Positions 50,387 to 60,193 of a DNA stretch of 64,000 bases are shown here, in pieces. Made by a program: the position numbers and the translations under genes. The notes under the pieces were generated by a model that was not told the origin of the DNA, searched no databases, and saw only the letters and a list, made by a program, of their open reading frames with translations. The stretch comes from Microbispora sp. H13382 (GTDB lineage Bacteria; Actinomycetota; Actinomycetes; Streptosporangiales; Streptosporangiaceae). The stretch lies in contig NZ_JABBXA010000002.1 in the NCBI RefSeq assembly GCF_014161445.1, positions 186,001 through 250,000 on the forward strand, in the 5' to 3' direction. Positions within the stretch are counted from its first letter, which is position 1. Each line of letters opens with the position of its first letter.

Positions 50387-50560
50387 CCCGCGGTGGCCTC
50401 GGCCCTCATCGACCTGGCCTGGTATCTGGGGATCGTCCGGCTGGTCGGTGCGGCCGAGCGGTTCTTCAAGCGGCCCGCCGTACGCCGTTACCTGGAGTAC
50501 GTGTCAGGAACCCTGCTGATCGGTCTGGCCGTCCGCCTCGCTCTGGCGACCAGGCCCTAG
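50387..50560 (+). pseudogene. LysE/RhtB amino-acid exporter remnant (C-terminal)
   Basis: The frame reads PAVASALIDLAWYLGIVRLV, then RRYLEYVSGTLLIGLAVRLA, the last two helices of a LysE-family exporter. No start codon or N-terminal part exists; the hydrolase stop lies 4 bases upstream. About 58 codons of a normal 200-codon gene remain. Confidence 0.72.
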
Positions 50561-50601
50561 AGCGTTTTCGTCGGTGGGACCTTCCTGCCGCTACTAAGGT
50601 T

Positions 50602-51201
50602 GTGGACGTGAGTCCGAGGCCGGTGCGCGCGGTGGACGCCGAGGAGAAGGTCGACCGGCAGGCGCGGATCCTCGAGGCGGCGCTCCGGCTGCTGTCCCTG
50701 CAGGGCATATCCGGAGTCAGCATGCGTGCCGTCGCCCGTGAGGCCGGGGTCTCGCTGGGGCTGGTGAACTACCACTACGAGGACAAGACGAGCCTGATCC
50801 GTGCGGCCCTGCACCGCATCGAGGAGCAGGACATCGCGCTGGTCGAGCCGGACCTCACCCTGGAACCGGAGGAGCGGCTGCGGGCCGCGCTGAAGCGGGT
50901 GGCCGACCCGGAGTTCCTGACGACGGAGTACCTGTCTCTGCGACTTCAGCTCTGGGCGCTCGCCCAGGCCCACGAGGACTTCGAGCGCATCAACACCGCG
51001 GCCCAGAGACGCTACCGCGCCGGGCTCGCCGCCCTCATCCACGCGGCCCGCCCCGAGCTGTCACCCGACGAGTGTGGCGAGCGGGCCGCCGACATCGACG
51101 TCATCCAGAACGGCCTGTGGCTCACGGCCCTGCTGGGGCTCGACCGCGACTCGATCGGCAGGAGCGTCCGTCGCTGTGAGGAGATCGCGCTCGCCGACTG
51201 A
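50602..51201 (+). CDS. TetR-family regulator, BetI-like
   Basis: A 199-residue repressor: RILEAALRLLSLQGISGVSM and AREAGVSLGLVNYHYEDKTS form the HTH domain. The whole resembles BetI, the choline/betaine-pathway repressor. It lies 81 bp before the Rieske oxygenase gene, with two perfect TGAACG-N2-CGTTCA operators between. It probably represses that operon and responds to a quaternary amine or an acyl-CoA intermediate. GTG start at 50602, with GTG 50608 as alternative. Confidence 0.87.
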   Translation: MDVSPRPVRAVDAEEKVDRQARILEAALRLLSLQGISGVSMRAVAREAGVSLGLVNYHYEDKTSLIRAALHRIEEQDIALVEPDLTLEPEERLRAALKRVADPEFLTTEYLSLRLQLWALAQAHEDFERINTAAQRRYRAGLAALIHAARPELSPDECGERAADIDVIQNGLWLTALLGLDRDSIGRSVRRCEEIALAD

Positions 51202-51225
51202 CCGCCTGTGCGACGGCGACGAATC

Positions 51226-51262
51226 TGAACGAGCGTTCAGGAACATATTGAACGATCGTTCA
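51226..51262. promoter_or_regulatory. Two TetR operators before the oxygenase operon
   Basis: TGAACGAGCGTTCA (51226-51239) and TGAACGATCGTTCA (51249-51262) are 14-bp dyads, spaced 23 bp centre to centre; the second is perfect, the first differs only in the central bases. The second ends 20 bp before the oxygenase start. Confidence 0.85.
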
Positions 51263-51282
51263 GGTGCTCGTATGCTCCCACC

Positions 51283-52470
51283 ATGGCACCTGTCACGATG
51301 GCCGACGTACGCCGCGTCGGCACCGGTTTCCACCAGGACCCCGAACGATCGATGTCGCTGCGGTCGGAGGCGTACACGGACCCGCGGTGGCTCGATGTCG
51401 ACGTCCGGGCCGTTTTCGCCCGCACGTGGCAGTGGGTCTGCCACGTGGAGAAGCTCCGGTCGCCGGGCAGCTACGTGTCGGCCACCGTGGCCGGCATGCC
51501 GATCGCGATCGTGCGCGATCGTGACGGAGCGCTGCGCGCGTTCTACAACGTCTGCAAGCACCGCGCCCACGAACTGCTCACGGGCTCCGGCACCACGCGC
51601 AACATCGTCTGTCCGTACCACGCGTGGACCTACGGCCTGGACGGGCAGCTGAAGGCGGCTCGTCGCGCCGACAAGATGGCGACCTTCGACAAGAGCGAGA
51701 TCTGTCTCGACCAGGTGCTGGTGGAGGAGTTCGGCGGCTTCGTCTACGTGAACCTGGACTCGGGCGCCGCTCCCCTGGCCGAGCAGGCCGGGGACCTGGC
51801 GGCCGAGATCGCCAGGTGGGCCCCCGACGTGGCCGGACTGACCCTCGCGAAGCGCTTGACCTACGACATCGCGTCCAACTGGAAGAACGTCATCGACAAC
51901 TTCCTGGAGTGCTACCACTGCCATATCGCCCACAAGGAGTTCGTCGACCTCGTCGACATGGACACCTACGAGGTGAAGACGTACGGCATCTGGTCGAGCC
52001 ACTTCGCCGAGGCCGGCAAGCAGGAGAACGCCGCGTACGACGTCGCGGGCGCGTCGGTCACCGAGCACGCGGTCTGGTGGCTGTGGCCCAACACCTGTCT
52101 GCTGCGCTACCCCGGCCGCGGCAACTTCATGGTCCTGCAGGTGATTCCGGCCGGTCCCGACCGGACCCTGGAGACCTGGGACTTCTACTTCGAGACGGCC
52201 GAGCTCATGGATGCCGAGGTGGAGGCGGTGCGGTACATCGACGAGGTGCTGCAGCAGCAGGACATCACCATCGTGGAGAGCGTCCAGCGCGGCATGAACA
52301 CCCCGGCCTTCGACCAGGGCCGCATCGTCTACGACCCGGATGGCTCGGGGCTGTCCGAGCACGGCGTGCATCACTTCCACGGTCTCGTCCTCGACGCCTA
52401 CCGGTCGTGGGTGGAAGGGACCGCCGCCGGGCGCGACCACGCGGATGGGAGCCGGCCTTCCTGGAGATGA
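51283..52470 (+). CDS. Rieske non-heme iron oxygenase, quaternary-amine type (CntA/GbcA-like)
   Basis: A 395-residue oxygenase alpha subunit. The Rieske [2Fe-2S] ligands are C91-x-H93 (NVCKHRAHELL) and C110-x2-H113 (CPYHAWTY). The mononuclear iron ligands H212 and H217 follow E209 (NFLECYHCHIAH). A Glu at this bridging position, instead of Asp, is the hallmark of carnitine monooxygenase CntA-type enzymes. With the neighbouring carnitine-type dehydrogenase, glycine betaine or carnitine is the likely substrate. The last 20 residues look foreign, because the gene runs into a truncated BKACE gene. Confidence 0.86.
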   Translation: MAPVTMADVRRVGTGFHQDPERSMSLRSEAYTDPRWLDVDVRAVFARTWQWVCHVEKLRSPGSYVSATVAGMPIAIVRDRDGALRAFYNVCKHRAHELLTGSGTTRNIVCPYHAWTYGLDGQLKAARRADKMATFDKSEICLDQVLVEEFGGFVYVNLDSGAAPLAEQAGDLAAEIARWAPDVAGLTLAKRLTYDIASNWKNVIDNFLECYHCHIAHKEFVDLVDMDTYEVKTYGIWSSHFAEAGKQENAAYDVAGASVTEHAVWWLWPNTCLLRYPGRGNFMVLQVIPAGPDRTLETWDFYFETAELMDAEVEAVRYIDEVLQQQDITIVESVQRGMNTPAFDQGRIVYDPDGSGLSEHGVHHFHGLVLDAYRSWVEGTAAGRDHADGSRPSWR

Positions 52471-52982
52471 CGCGCGACTTCATCTTCAAGAACACCTTCG
52501 CCGACCTGGAGTACGTCGTGAAGGAACTCGGCCACGGCCACGGGACCAGGTTCGAGTTCGAGTGCTACGACCTCGGCCACCTCTACAACCTGGCCTGGCT
52601 TATCGACCAGGGCTGGATCGAGCCGCCCTTCTCCGTGCAGATGGTCTTCGGTGTGCTCGGCGGTGTGGGGGCCGACCTCGACAACCTCCAGCACATGCAC
52701 ACGGTGGCGGACCGGCTGTTCGGCGACAGCTACGAGTGGTCGGTGCTCGCGGCCGGACGCCACCAGATGCCGTTCGCGACGCAGGCGGCCATGCTCGGCG
52801 GCAACCTGCGGGTGGGCATGGAGGACAGCCTGTTCATCGGACCCGGCGAGCTCACCACGTCGAACGCCGACCAGGTACGCAAGATTCGCGGCGTCATCGA
52901 GTCGCTCGGGCACGAGGTCGCCACTGCGGCGCAGGCCCGGGAGCGGCTCGGTCTCAAGGGAGCCGGCCATGTCACCTTCTGA
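52446..52982 (+). pseudogene. Beta-keto acid cleavage enzyme (BKACE/DUF849), C-terminal half
   Basis: The frame starts RGWEPAFLEMTRDFIFKNTF, then ELGHGHGTRFEFECYDLGHL, and ends VATAAQARERLGLKG. This is the C-terminal 175 residues of a DUF849 enzyme; the N-terminal half with the CoA/metal site is missing, and it begins inside the 3' end of the oxygenase gene. An ATG at 52467 could give a 171-residue product. BKACE enzymes convert 3-dehydrocarnitine plus acetyl-CoA to betaine plus acetoacetyl-CoA in carnitine pathways. The deletion probably disables this. Confidence 0.78.
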
Positions 52983-53925
52983 GGTCACCCGTGTCGCCTC
53001 GCTCGGCGGGGGAGTGATCGGCCAGAGCTGGACCGCCCTGTTCCTGGCCGCGGGGAAGTCCGTCACGCTGTTCGACCCCGATCCGGCCGCGGAAGGGCGG
53101 GTCCGCCGCGCGGTGGAGACCGCGTGGCCGGCGCTGGCCGAGCTCGGTCTGACGACCCGGGCCGAGCCGGAGGGCGAGCTGCTCGTGTGCGCCGACGCGC
53201 GGACGGCGGTGGCGGACGCCCAGTTCGTCCAGGAGAGCGTGCCCGAGCGGATCGAGCTCAAGCACCGGCTGTACGCCGAGATCGAACCCGCCCTCGCCGA
53301 GGACGCGATCGTGGCGTCGTCGGCATCCGGCCTGACCCTCACCGAACTGCAGGCCGGCTGGGACCGTCCGGACCGGCTCGTCCTCGGTCACCCCTTCAAC
53401 CCGCCGCATCTGATCCCCCTCGTCGAGGTCATGGGCAACGACCGGACAGGCGCCGGTGTGGTCGACCGGGCCCGTGACTTCTACGAGTCCGTCGGCAAGG
53501 TGACGATCGAGGTCAAACGGGAGGTCCCCGGCCACGTCGCCAACCGGCTGCAAGCCGCCCTGTGGCGAGAGGCCATCCACCTCGTCAACGAGGGCGTGGC
53601 ATCCGTGGACGACGTCGACACCGCCATCTCGTACGGACCGGGCCTGCGCTGGGCGGCCTGGGGACCGACGACGCTGTTCCACCTCGGCGCCGGAGAGGGA
53701 GGCATCGCCGCCTTCTGCGAGCGGTACGCCGACAGCTTCAACCGCTGGTGGGACGACCTGGGTCACCCCCATCTGGACGAGGCCACCGCGGCCCGGCTGG
53801 CCGGCGGGCTGACGGCCGCCGGGTCCGGTGACCTCGATGCCCTGGCCGCGCAGCGCGACGCCATGATCGTGGCGGCGATCCTGGCGGCGGGGCGCGTCAA
53901 GGGAGGTGCGGAATCGCCGGCGTAA
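52969..53925 (+). CDS. 3-hydroxyacyl-CoA/L-carnitine dehydrogenase family
   Basis: A 318-residue NAD-dependent dehydrogenase. The Rossmann start is VASLGGGVIGQSWTALFLAA; QFVQESVPERIELK, VASSASGLTLTELQAG and VLGHPFNPPHLIPLVEVMG follow, then REVPGHVANRLQAALWREAI. The single-domain length and sequence fit L-carnitine 3-dehydrogenase, next to BKACE in other actinomycetes. It oxidises carnitine to 3-dehydrocarnitine. The ATG overlaps the BKACE fragment by 14 bases. Confidence 0.83.
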   Translation: MSPSEVTRVASLGGGVIGQSWTALFLAAGKSVTLFDPDPAAEGRVRRAVETAWPALAELGLTTRAEPEGELLVCADARTAVADAQFVQESVPERIELKHRLYAEIEPALAEDAIVASSASGLTLTELQAGWDRPDRLVLGHPFNPPHLIPLVEVMGNDRTGAGVVDRARDFYESVGKVTIEVKREVPGHVANRLQAALWREAIHLVNEGVASVDDVDTAISYGPGLRWAAWGPTTLFHLGAGEGGIAAFCERYADSFNRWWDDLGHPHLDEATAARLAGGLTAAGSGDLDALAAQRDAMIVAAILAAGRVKGGAESPA

Positions 53926-53960
53926 CCCTCGACCACACGTCGTTCGCCGTCCACGACGCG

Positions 53961-54698
53961 ATGGGCTGGGCACGGCGGCTGCGGCGCGAGCTGGGCGCGA
54001 CCCCGATCTTCGGTGAGCGGCTCGCGGAGTTCGGGTACCTGCTGCTCCACGTCGGCACCGCCGACGAGGGCGCGAGACTGCAACTGCTCGAGCCGAGGGA
54101 CGAGGGGTTCCTCACCCGATTCCTGGACGCCCGCGGCGAGGGCCCGCACCACATCACCTTCGTCGTACCGGACCTGCGTACGACGGTGGTGCGGGCCCGC
54201 GCGCTCGGCCTGACCGTCGTCGGCGAGGACTACGACCACCCGCCGTGGCGCGAGGCGTTCATCGCGCCCGACCGCAGGCACGGCGTCGTCATCCAGCTCG
54301 CGCAGTCCGACCGGAGCTACCCGCCTGCCGGCCGGCTGCTGTCGAGCCGAACCCGTGTCGTCGAGGACTTCCCCAGCTCCCGGGGTGCCACCGAGCCGCT
54401 GTGGTGGACCGGGCTGTGGGAGACCGCACCGGGACCGGTCGCACGGCTGGGGACGACACATCTCGCGTCGACGGACCTCGAGTTCTCCCGGCTCGTCTTC
54501 GGGGAGCTGCTGGAGGCCCGGGTGGCCGGAGACGACTCGGAGCTGGACCTGTCGTGGCCCGGCGGATCGGTCCGGGTGCACGCCTCGGACCGCGCGGGCG
54601 TGACCGGGATGAGCCTGCGCGGCGGCCCCGCCGGCGGCATCGCGATCGGCCCCGCCCGGCTCGACGACAGGACCCCCGGCGCGTCACCAACCTGCTGA
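53961..54698 (+). CDS. VOC-superfamily (glyoxalase-like) protein
   Basis: A 245-residue protein with two VOC modules (about 1-110 and 150-235): GPHHITFVVPDLRTTVVRAR and RLGTTHLASTDLEFSRLVFG carry the ligand His residues. Homology reaches upstream to about 53919 (VTLDHTSFAVHDA), but that part has no ATG, GTG or TTG. An ATC at 53913 lies six bases after GGGAGG. I give the first canonical start, ATG 53961. It follows the dehydrogenase closely and is probably in the same operon. Confidence 0.75.
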   Translation: MGWARRLRRELGATPIFGERLAEFGYLLLHVGTADEGARLQLLEPRDEGFLTRFLDARGEGPHHITFVVPDLRTTVVRARALGLTVVGEDYDHPPWREAFIAPDRRHGVVIQLAQSDRSYPPAGRLLSSRTRVVEDFPSSRGATEPLWWTGLWETAPGPVARLGTTHLASTDLEFSRLVFGELLEARVAGDDSELDLSWPGGSVRVHASDRAGVTGMSLRGGPAGGIAIGPARLDDRTPGASPTC

Positions 54699-54708
54699 CC
54701 GAGTACAC

Positions 54709-55041
54709 CTAGCCGCGCGGCGCGTACATGATGACCAGGACACCCAGCAGGCAGACGGCCGCCCCGATCAGATCCCACCGGTCGGGGCGGAAGCCGTCCA
54801 CCACCATGCCCCAGATCAGCGAGCCCGCGACGAACACGCCTCCGTAGGCGGCGAGGATCCGGCCGAAGTTGGCGTCCGGCTGGAAGGTCGCCACCAACCC
54901 GTAAAGGCCCAGGGCGACGAACCCCGCCCCGACCCACAGCAGCCCGCGCTGTTCTCTCACTCCCTGCCAGACGAGCCAGGCACCGCCGATCTCGGCGAGC
55001 GCGGCGACGACGAACAACAAGAGGGAACGCGCGACGGTCAC
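54709..55041 (-). CDS. YnfA-family small membrane protein
   Basis: A 110-residue protein with four membrane helices: [20 protein letters not shown] is the conserved first helix, [20 protein letters not shown] the third. YnfA proteins are SMR-like small transporters, sometimes of quaternary ammonium compounds. I moved the start to GTG 55041 because the family begins there; the frame extends to 55185. Convergent with the VOC gene. Confidence 0.87.
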   Translation of the reverse strand: MTVARSLLLFVVAALAEIGGAWLVWQGVREQRGLLWVGAGFVALGLYGLVATFQPDANFGRILAAYGGVFVAGSLIWGMVVDGFRPDRWDLIGAAVCLLGVLVIMYAPRG

Positions 55042-55286
55042 GGCTGCGACTGTAGAGGAACGGTCACCGTCTCCTGCTTCCGGCAGCCGCAGGCGGCCCG
55101 GTACAGGATGCAGCCCCGCGATAAGCCTTCTGTGGTGGTTCATCCCTGTTCTCCTGGCAGGGGTATCCTGCTGCGCACATGTCACCGACTTCCCCCCGAC
55201 ATCAGCGGGGCCCGCGGTGCGGCAAACGGCACGGTACGGAGTCCGGTGCGAGCGAGCTGGGCTCGGCGTGAACGGAGGGGTGTCGA

Positions 55287-58200
55287 GTGACGCGCTGCGA
55301 GGACGCTGAGCAGCAGCCGCGGACAGCGGCCGGGGCCGGAGTGTTCGCCGTAGACGACGAGGTCGGCCGGGATCTGGCGTTGGTGGACTGGGCGGCGACG
55401 CCCCTGGGACCGCCGGACGAGTGGCCGCAGAGCCTGCAGACGGCGGTGAGCATCCTGCTGTCGTCCCGGTTCTCCATGTGGATGGCGTGGGGGCCGGACC
55501 TGACGTTCTTCTGCAACGCCGCCTACCGCCGCGACACCCTGGGCCGGAAATACCCGTGGGCGCTGGGCCGGCCCGCGAGCGAGGTCTGGGCGGAGATCTG
55601 GGGCGACATCGGCCCGCGGATCGAGGCCGTGCTGGCCACGGGGAAGGCGACCTGGGACGAGGCGCTCCTGCTGTTCCTGGAACGAGCAGGCTACCCGGAG
55701 GAGACCTACCACACGTTCTCCTACAGTCCCCTGCGCGACGATTCCGGCGCCGTTGTCGGCATGCTGTGCGTCGTCAGCGAGGAGACCGAGCGGGTCATCG
55801 GCGAGCGGCGCATGGCGACCCTGCGGGACCTCGGCTCGGACCCCAGCGTGGTCCGCACCGAGCAGGAGATGCTGGCCTTCGCCTGCAGGCAGCTCGGCCG
55901 CAACCTCCAGGACCTCCCGTTCACCCTGACCTACCTGTACCAGGAGGGCGGCGGCGTGCGGCTGGCGGGGGTGACCGGGATTTCCGCCGGGCATCCGGCC
56001 GCCCCCCTCACACTGCCGGCCGACGATCCGGACGCGGTATGGCCTTCGACGGTGCTGGCCCGGGGAGAGCCGGTGCTCGTCCCGCTCGACGGCGCCGCGT
56101 ACGCCGGTCTCCCGTCCGGAGACTGGCCGGAGCCGCCCGTACAGGCGCTGGTGGTGCCGCTGCTCCAGCAGGGCAGTGCGCCGTACGGGTTCCTCGTGAC
56201 CGCGCTCAACCGCTACCGCCGCCTGGACGACGCCTACCGCGGGTTCATCGAGCTGGCCGCGGGGCACGTCGCGGCGGGCGTCGCGAGCGCGCGCAGCTAC
56301 CAGGCGCAGCAGCGGCGGGCGGAGGAGCTGGCCGAGCTCGACCGTGCGAAGACGGTCTTCTTCTCCAACATCAGCCACGAGTTCCGCACTCCCCTGACCC
56401 TGATCATGGGGCCGGTGGAGGAGCTGCGCGGCCGTCTCCAGGAAGCCGACGCGCAGGTGCGCGAGGAGCTGGAGGTCATCCGCCGCAACGGGTTGCGGCT
56501 GGGCAAGCTGGTCAACACCCTGCTGGACTTCTCCCGCATCGAAGCCGGCCGGATGCAGGCCAGCTACGAACCGGTCGACCTCGCCACGGTCACCGCCGAG
56601 CTGGCCAGCCTCTTCCGCTCCGCGATCGACAAGGCGGGGCTGGGGTTCCGGGTCGAGTGCCCTCCCCTGGACGAGCCGGTGTACATCGACCGCGGCATGT
56701 GGGAGAAGGTGGTGCTCAACCTGCTCAGCAATGCGTTGAAGTTCACCTTCGAGGGCTCGATCGGCGTCGAGGTGCGCGGGGAGGACGCCCAGGCGGTGGT
56801 GACCATCACCGACACGGGCATCGGCATCCCCGCGGCGGAGTTGCCGCGACTGTTCGAGCGGTTCCACCGCATCGAGAACGCCCGCTCGCGGTCCAACGAG
56901 GGCAGCGGCATCGGGCTGGCCCTCGTGCAGGAGCTGGTCGGCCTGCACGGCGGCACGATCACCGCGGACAGCATCGAGGGCGAGGGCACCCGATTCACCA
57001 TCCGCGTGCCGTACGGCGCCGCGCACCTGCCCGAGGACGCGATCACGACGGCCGGCGCCGGCACCACCGGCACCCTCGCCGACCCCTACGTCGAAGAGGC
57101 GCTGCGCTGGCTGCCCGCGGACGGCAGGGGCGAACCCGCCGGGACCGCCATGGAGAAGGTGTCCCACGAGGGACTCGCGGCCCGCGCCGAAGACTCCGCC
57201 GCCCCGGCGCGTGTGCTGGTCGCCGACGACAACGCCGACATGCGCGGGTACCTCGTCCGTCTCCTCCAGGGCGCCGGCTACCTCGTCAGCACCGCGGGCG
57301 ACGGGATGGAGGCCCTGGACGCCATCCACGCGGACGCCCCCGATCTGGTGATCAGCGACGTGATGATGCCCCGCCTGGACGGCCTGTCCCTGGTCGCGGC
57401 ACTGCGGGCCGATCCACGCACCGCGACCGTGCCCGTGGTGCTGCTGTCCGCGCGGGCGGGCCAGGAGGCGTCAATCGAGGGACTGCAGGCCGGGGCCGAC
57501 GACTACCTGGTCAAGCCCTTCGCCGCCGCGGAGCTGCTCGCGCGGGTGCGGGCCACCATGGACATGGCGCGGCTGCGCCAGCACCAGGCGCGCTGGCGTA
57601 CGGCACTGGTGAACTCGCTGCAGGAGGCGTTCTTCGTCTGCGACGAGGACGGCGCCGTCGTCGAGATCAACAAAGCGTTCACCGACATCCTCGGCTACGG
57701 CCCCGAGAGCCTGCCCTACACGCCGATCCACCCGTGGTGGCCGGACGCCGCCGGCGATCCCGAGGCCCATCAGCAGGTCGCCGACGCGTTCAGCGGCCTC
57801 GTCGGCCCCGGGCAGGGCAGCTACACCATCCCCGTCACCCACAGCGACGGGCACCGGCTGTGGGTCAGCGTCAGCTTCAACCAGGCACAGGATCCCGACA
57901 CCGGACGCCGGGTCGTCGTCGGCACCCTTCGCGACGTCACGGCCGAGCACTACGCCATCCAGCGCGAGAGCGCCCTCGCCTCCCTGAGCACCTGCCTTTC
58001 CCAGGCGGGGAGTCTCTCCGACGCGCTGACCGGCGCACTGGAGGAACTACGGAACCTGTGGCGCGCGAAGTCCGTGCTGGCCGCCGTCTTCGGCCAGGGC
58101 GACGAAGAGCCGGCCCTGACCGCGACGGACACCTCGGTGAGCTGGCACGGGATGCCCGCCGAACGCCGCCGGACGCTCGCCGGCATGCCGCAGCGGCCTC

Positions 58201-59459
58201 TGCTCACCCCGGTCGCCGGGCGCGACGGGGTCGGCATCCTCCTGGAGCACCCCGACGGCCCGATGGCGCTGTGGATCGAACTGGGCGACCGGTCTTTCAC
58301 CGCCGAGGACCAGCTGCTGCTGTCGCTGCTGGCCGGGCGGCTGGCCCAGGGACTGGTCCGCGCCCACCAGATCGACCAGCAACGCGAGACCGCGATCGCG
58401 CTGCAGCGCGCCATCCTCGGCCCCGCCCAGCTTCCCGACGGGTTCGCCGTACGCTACGAGCCCGCCACCCGGCCCCTGGAGGTCGGCGGCGACTGGTACG
58501 ACACCATCGCCCTGCCCGGCGGACGCATCGGCATCGTCGTCGGCGACTGCGTCGGACGCGGGGTGGAGGCCGCCGCCGTCATGGGACAACTGCGCAGCGC
58601 CTGCCGCGCGCTGCTCCTGCAGGACGACAGCCCGGCCCGCGTGCTCATGGCCCTCGACCAGTTCGCCGCCGGTGTCCCCGGCGCCCGGTGCACCACGGTC
58701 TTCTGCGGCGTCCTCGACCCGGAGACCGGGCACCTGTCGTACTCCAGCGCGGGACACCCCCCGGGCATACTCGCCCACCCCGACGGCAGCACCGGCCTGC
58801 TCGACGGCGGACGTTTCGTTCCCCTGGCCGTCCGCCCGGGTGCGACGCGCCCGGAGGGCGAGGCGGTAATCCCCGCGCGTGCCACGCTCATGCTCTACAC
58901 GGACGGCCTGGTCGAACGTCGTCGCCGCTCGCTGTATTCGGGCATCGACCAGGCCAGCCAAGCCGTACAGGACGGCAGGAACGTCGCGGTCGACGACCTC
59001 GCCACGCAGGTGATGATCCGCCTGGCGCCCGCCGACGGCTACGACGACGACGTCGCTCTGCTGCTCTACCGGCACCCGGCCCCACTGGAGATGACGTTCC
59101 CCGCCGAGTCGTCGCAGCTCGCGCCCGTTCGTAAGGCGCTGCGGAGCTGGCTCGGCCAGTGCGACCTACCGGCCCAGATCGTGCAGAACGTCCTGGTCGC
59201 CGCCGGTGAGGCGTGCGCCAACGCGATCGAGCACGGCCACCGCCACACTCCCGGCGACATCGTCCGGCTCCGGGCCGAGGCGTCCGTCGACAACCTGCGC
59301 CTCACCGTCGCCGACACCGGCCGCTGGAAGGCCCCGCAACCCGAGGTGAACAGCCACCGCGGCCGCGGCGTCGCCCTCATGCGCGCCATGATGCAGCAGG
59401 TCACCATCACCCCGGGCCCGTCCGGCACCACCGTCGACATGCAGATGAGGATCGCCTGA
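55287..59459 (+). CDS. Hybrid sensor kinase fused to PP2C-type phosphatase and anti-sigma ATPase
   Basis: A 1,390-residue cytoplasmic regulator. Order: PAS-like (about 50-180), GAF (190-345), HisKA with H364 in [13 protein letters not shown], HATPase (460-585, [16 protein letters not shown]), REC with D691 ([12 protein letters not shown]), PAS (765-890), GAF (895-1030), SpoIIE/PP2C phosphatase (1040-1255, [19 protein letters not shown]) and a second RsbW-like HATPase (1270-1390, [16 protein letters not shown]). It should phosphorylate and dephosphorylate a STAS partner; the gene for one overlaps its stop by one base. GTG start 55287, with GGAGGGG upstream. Confidence 0.9.
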   Translation: MTRCEDAEQQPRTAAGAGVFAVDDEVGRDLALVDWAATPLGPPDEWPQSLQTAVSILLSSRFSMWMAWGPDLTFFCNAAYRRDTLGRKYPWALGRPASEVWAEIWGDIGPRIEAVLATGKATWDEALLLFLERAGYPEETYHTFSYSPLRDDSGAVVGMLCVVSEETERVIGERRMATLRDLGSDPSVVRTEQEMLAFACRQLGRNLQDLPFTLTYLYQEGGGVRLAGVTGISAGHPAAPLTLPADDPDAVWPSTVLARGEPVLVPLDGAAYAGLPSGDWPEPPVQALVVPLLQQGSAPYGFLVTALNRYRRLDDAYRGFIELAAGHVAAGVASARSYQAQQRRAEELAELDRAKTVFFSNISHEFRTPLTLIMGPVEELRGRLQEADAQVREELEVIRRNGLRLGKLVNTLLDFSRIEAGRMQASYEPVDLATVTAELASLFRSAIDKAGLGFRVECPPLDEPVYIDRGMWEKVVLNLLSNALKFTFEGSIGVEVRGEDAQAVVTITDTGIGIPAAELPRLFERFHRIENARSRSNEGSGIGLALVQELVGLHGGTITADSIEGEGTRFTIRVPYGAAHLPEDAITTAGAGTTGTLADPYVEEALRWLPADGRGEPAGTAMEKVSHEGLAARAEDSAAPARVLVADDNADMRGYLVRLLQGAGYLVSTAGDGMEALDAIHADAPDLVISDVMMPRLDGLSLVAALRADPRTATVPVVLLSARAGQEASIEGLQAGADDYLVKPFAAAELLARVRATMDMARLRQHQARWRTALVNSLQEAFFVCDEDGAVVEINKAFTDILGYGPESLPYTPIHPWWPDAAGDPEAHQQVADAFSGLVGPGQGSYTIPVTHSDGHRLWVSVSFNQAQDPDTGRRVVVGTLRDVTAEHYAIQRESALASLSTCLSQAGSLSDALTGALEELRNLWRAKSVLAAVFGQGDEEPALTATDTSVSWHGMPAERRRTLAGMPQRPLLTPVAGRDGVGILLEHPDGPMALWIELGDRSFTAEDQLLLSLLAGRLAQGLVRAHQIDQQRETAIALQRAILGPAQLPDGFAVRYEPATRPLEVGGDWYDTIALPGGRIGIVVGDCVGRGVEAAAVMGQLRSACRALLLQDDSPARVLMALDQFAAGVPGARCTTVFCGVLDPETGHLSYSSAGHPPGILAHPDGSTGLLDGGRFVPLAVRPGATRPEGEAVIPARATLMLYTDGLVERRRRSLYSGIDQASQAVQDGRNVAVDDLATQVMIRLAPADGYDDDVALLLYRHPAPLEMTFPAESSQLAPVRKALRSWLGQCDLPAQIVQNVLVAAGEACANAIEHGHRHTPGDIVRLRAEASVDNLRLTVADTGRWKAPQPEVNSHRGRGVALMRAMMQQVTITPGPSGTTVDMQMRIA

Positions 59460-59761
59460 TGACCACGCCGCTCACCCTCACCCCCGGCCATGGCCCTGAC
59501 GGCGCCGCCCTGCTGACCGTCGCCGGTGAGATCGACATGAGCAACACCGACAGCCTCGCCGCCGCTCTCGACCGCACGCCGGGCCCCGTCGTCCTCGACC
59601 TGACCCTCGTCGAATACCTCGACAGCGCGGGCCTGAGCGTCCTGTTCGCCCACGCCGACCGCATCACCCTCATCGCCAACCCCCTGCTGACCCCCCTCCT
59701 GACCATCTCCGGGCTCGCCGACCTCGCCACCGTCCAGGACGGCGGTCCCGACGTCCGTTAG
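59459..59761 (+). CDS. STAS-domain anti-anti-sigma factor
   Basis: A 100-residue STAS protein. The phosphorylatable Ser is S56 in YLDSAGLSVLF, and VVLDLTLVEYLDSAG is the signature. The ATG overlaps the kinase stop (TGATG), so the genes are coupled. Its phosphorylation state, set by the RsbW-like and SpoIIE-like parts of the kinase, would decide whether a sigma factor is free. Confidence 0.93.
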   Translation: MTTPLTLTPGHGPDGAALLTVAGEIDMSNTDSLAAALDRTPGPVVLDLTLVEYLDSAGLSVLFAHADRITLIANPLLTPLLTISGLADLATVQDGGPDVR

Positions 59762-59842
59762 GGCGGGCGTTTCTCGGCCTCGTCCTGTGGCCGGACCGCT
59801 GGGCACCTCCTGTGAAGGGTTGACGCGAACAGGAGGAAGGGA

Positions 59843-59945
59843 TACGTTCCGGTGGATTTCACGATCGTCCAAGGGAAATCCGGTGAGATGCCGGTGCGGA
59901 CGCGCCACTGTATCCGGGACGCACATCCCGGGAGCCAGGTCGCTT
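59843..59945 (+). promoter_or_regulatory. Cobalamin riboswitch
   Basis: The leader of cbtB shows the conserved core AAGGGAAatCCGGTGAGATG, then CCGGTGCGGACGCGCCACTG, then a G-C hairpin (ATCCGGGAC...ATCCCGGGA) and CCAGG. This is the AdoCbl riboswitch pattern. It ends about 50 bp before the cbtB ribosome binding site, so it can mask translation or cause early termination. Confidence 0.85.
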
Positions 59946-59996
59946 GGGCCTTCGTGACCTCGCATGGTGGGACGCGTCATCCCTGAGGAGGCCTGT

Positions 59997-60185
59997 ATGA
60001 GTGGAATGTCCACTCCTTCCGTCATCCCGATCCCGCGGCTGAGGCTGTGGCTGCTGACCGTGCCGGTGTTGCTGCTGATCGCCTACCTGGTTCTGATGGA
60101 CAACGGGGCGATCTCGCAGACCGGCGCCTATCTGCACGAGCTCATGCACGACGGGCGCCACCTGCTCGGCGTGCCCTGCCACTGA
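59997..60185 (+). CDS. cbtB: CbtB cobalt transporter subunit
   Basis: A 62-residue single-helix protein (LWLLTVPVLLLIAYLVLM) with the diagnostic C-terminal metal tail YLHELMHDGRHLLGVPCH. It works with CbtA, proposed to import cobalt. GAGGAGG lies before ATG 59997. First gene under the cobalamin riboswitch, as expected for B12-repressed cobalt uptake. Confidence 0.92.
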   Translation: MSGMSTPSVIPIPRLRLWLLTVPVLLLIAYLVLMDNGAISQTGAYLHELMHDGRHLLGVPCH

Positions 60186-60193
60186 GCGCGGGC

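Noticed and set aside
55182-57329. 715-codon minus-strand frame opposite the hybrid kinase
   Set aside because: The plus strand encodes a full set of kinase domains; the minus frame has no recognisable motif.
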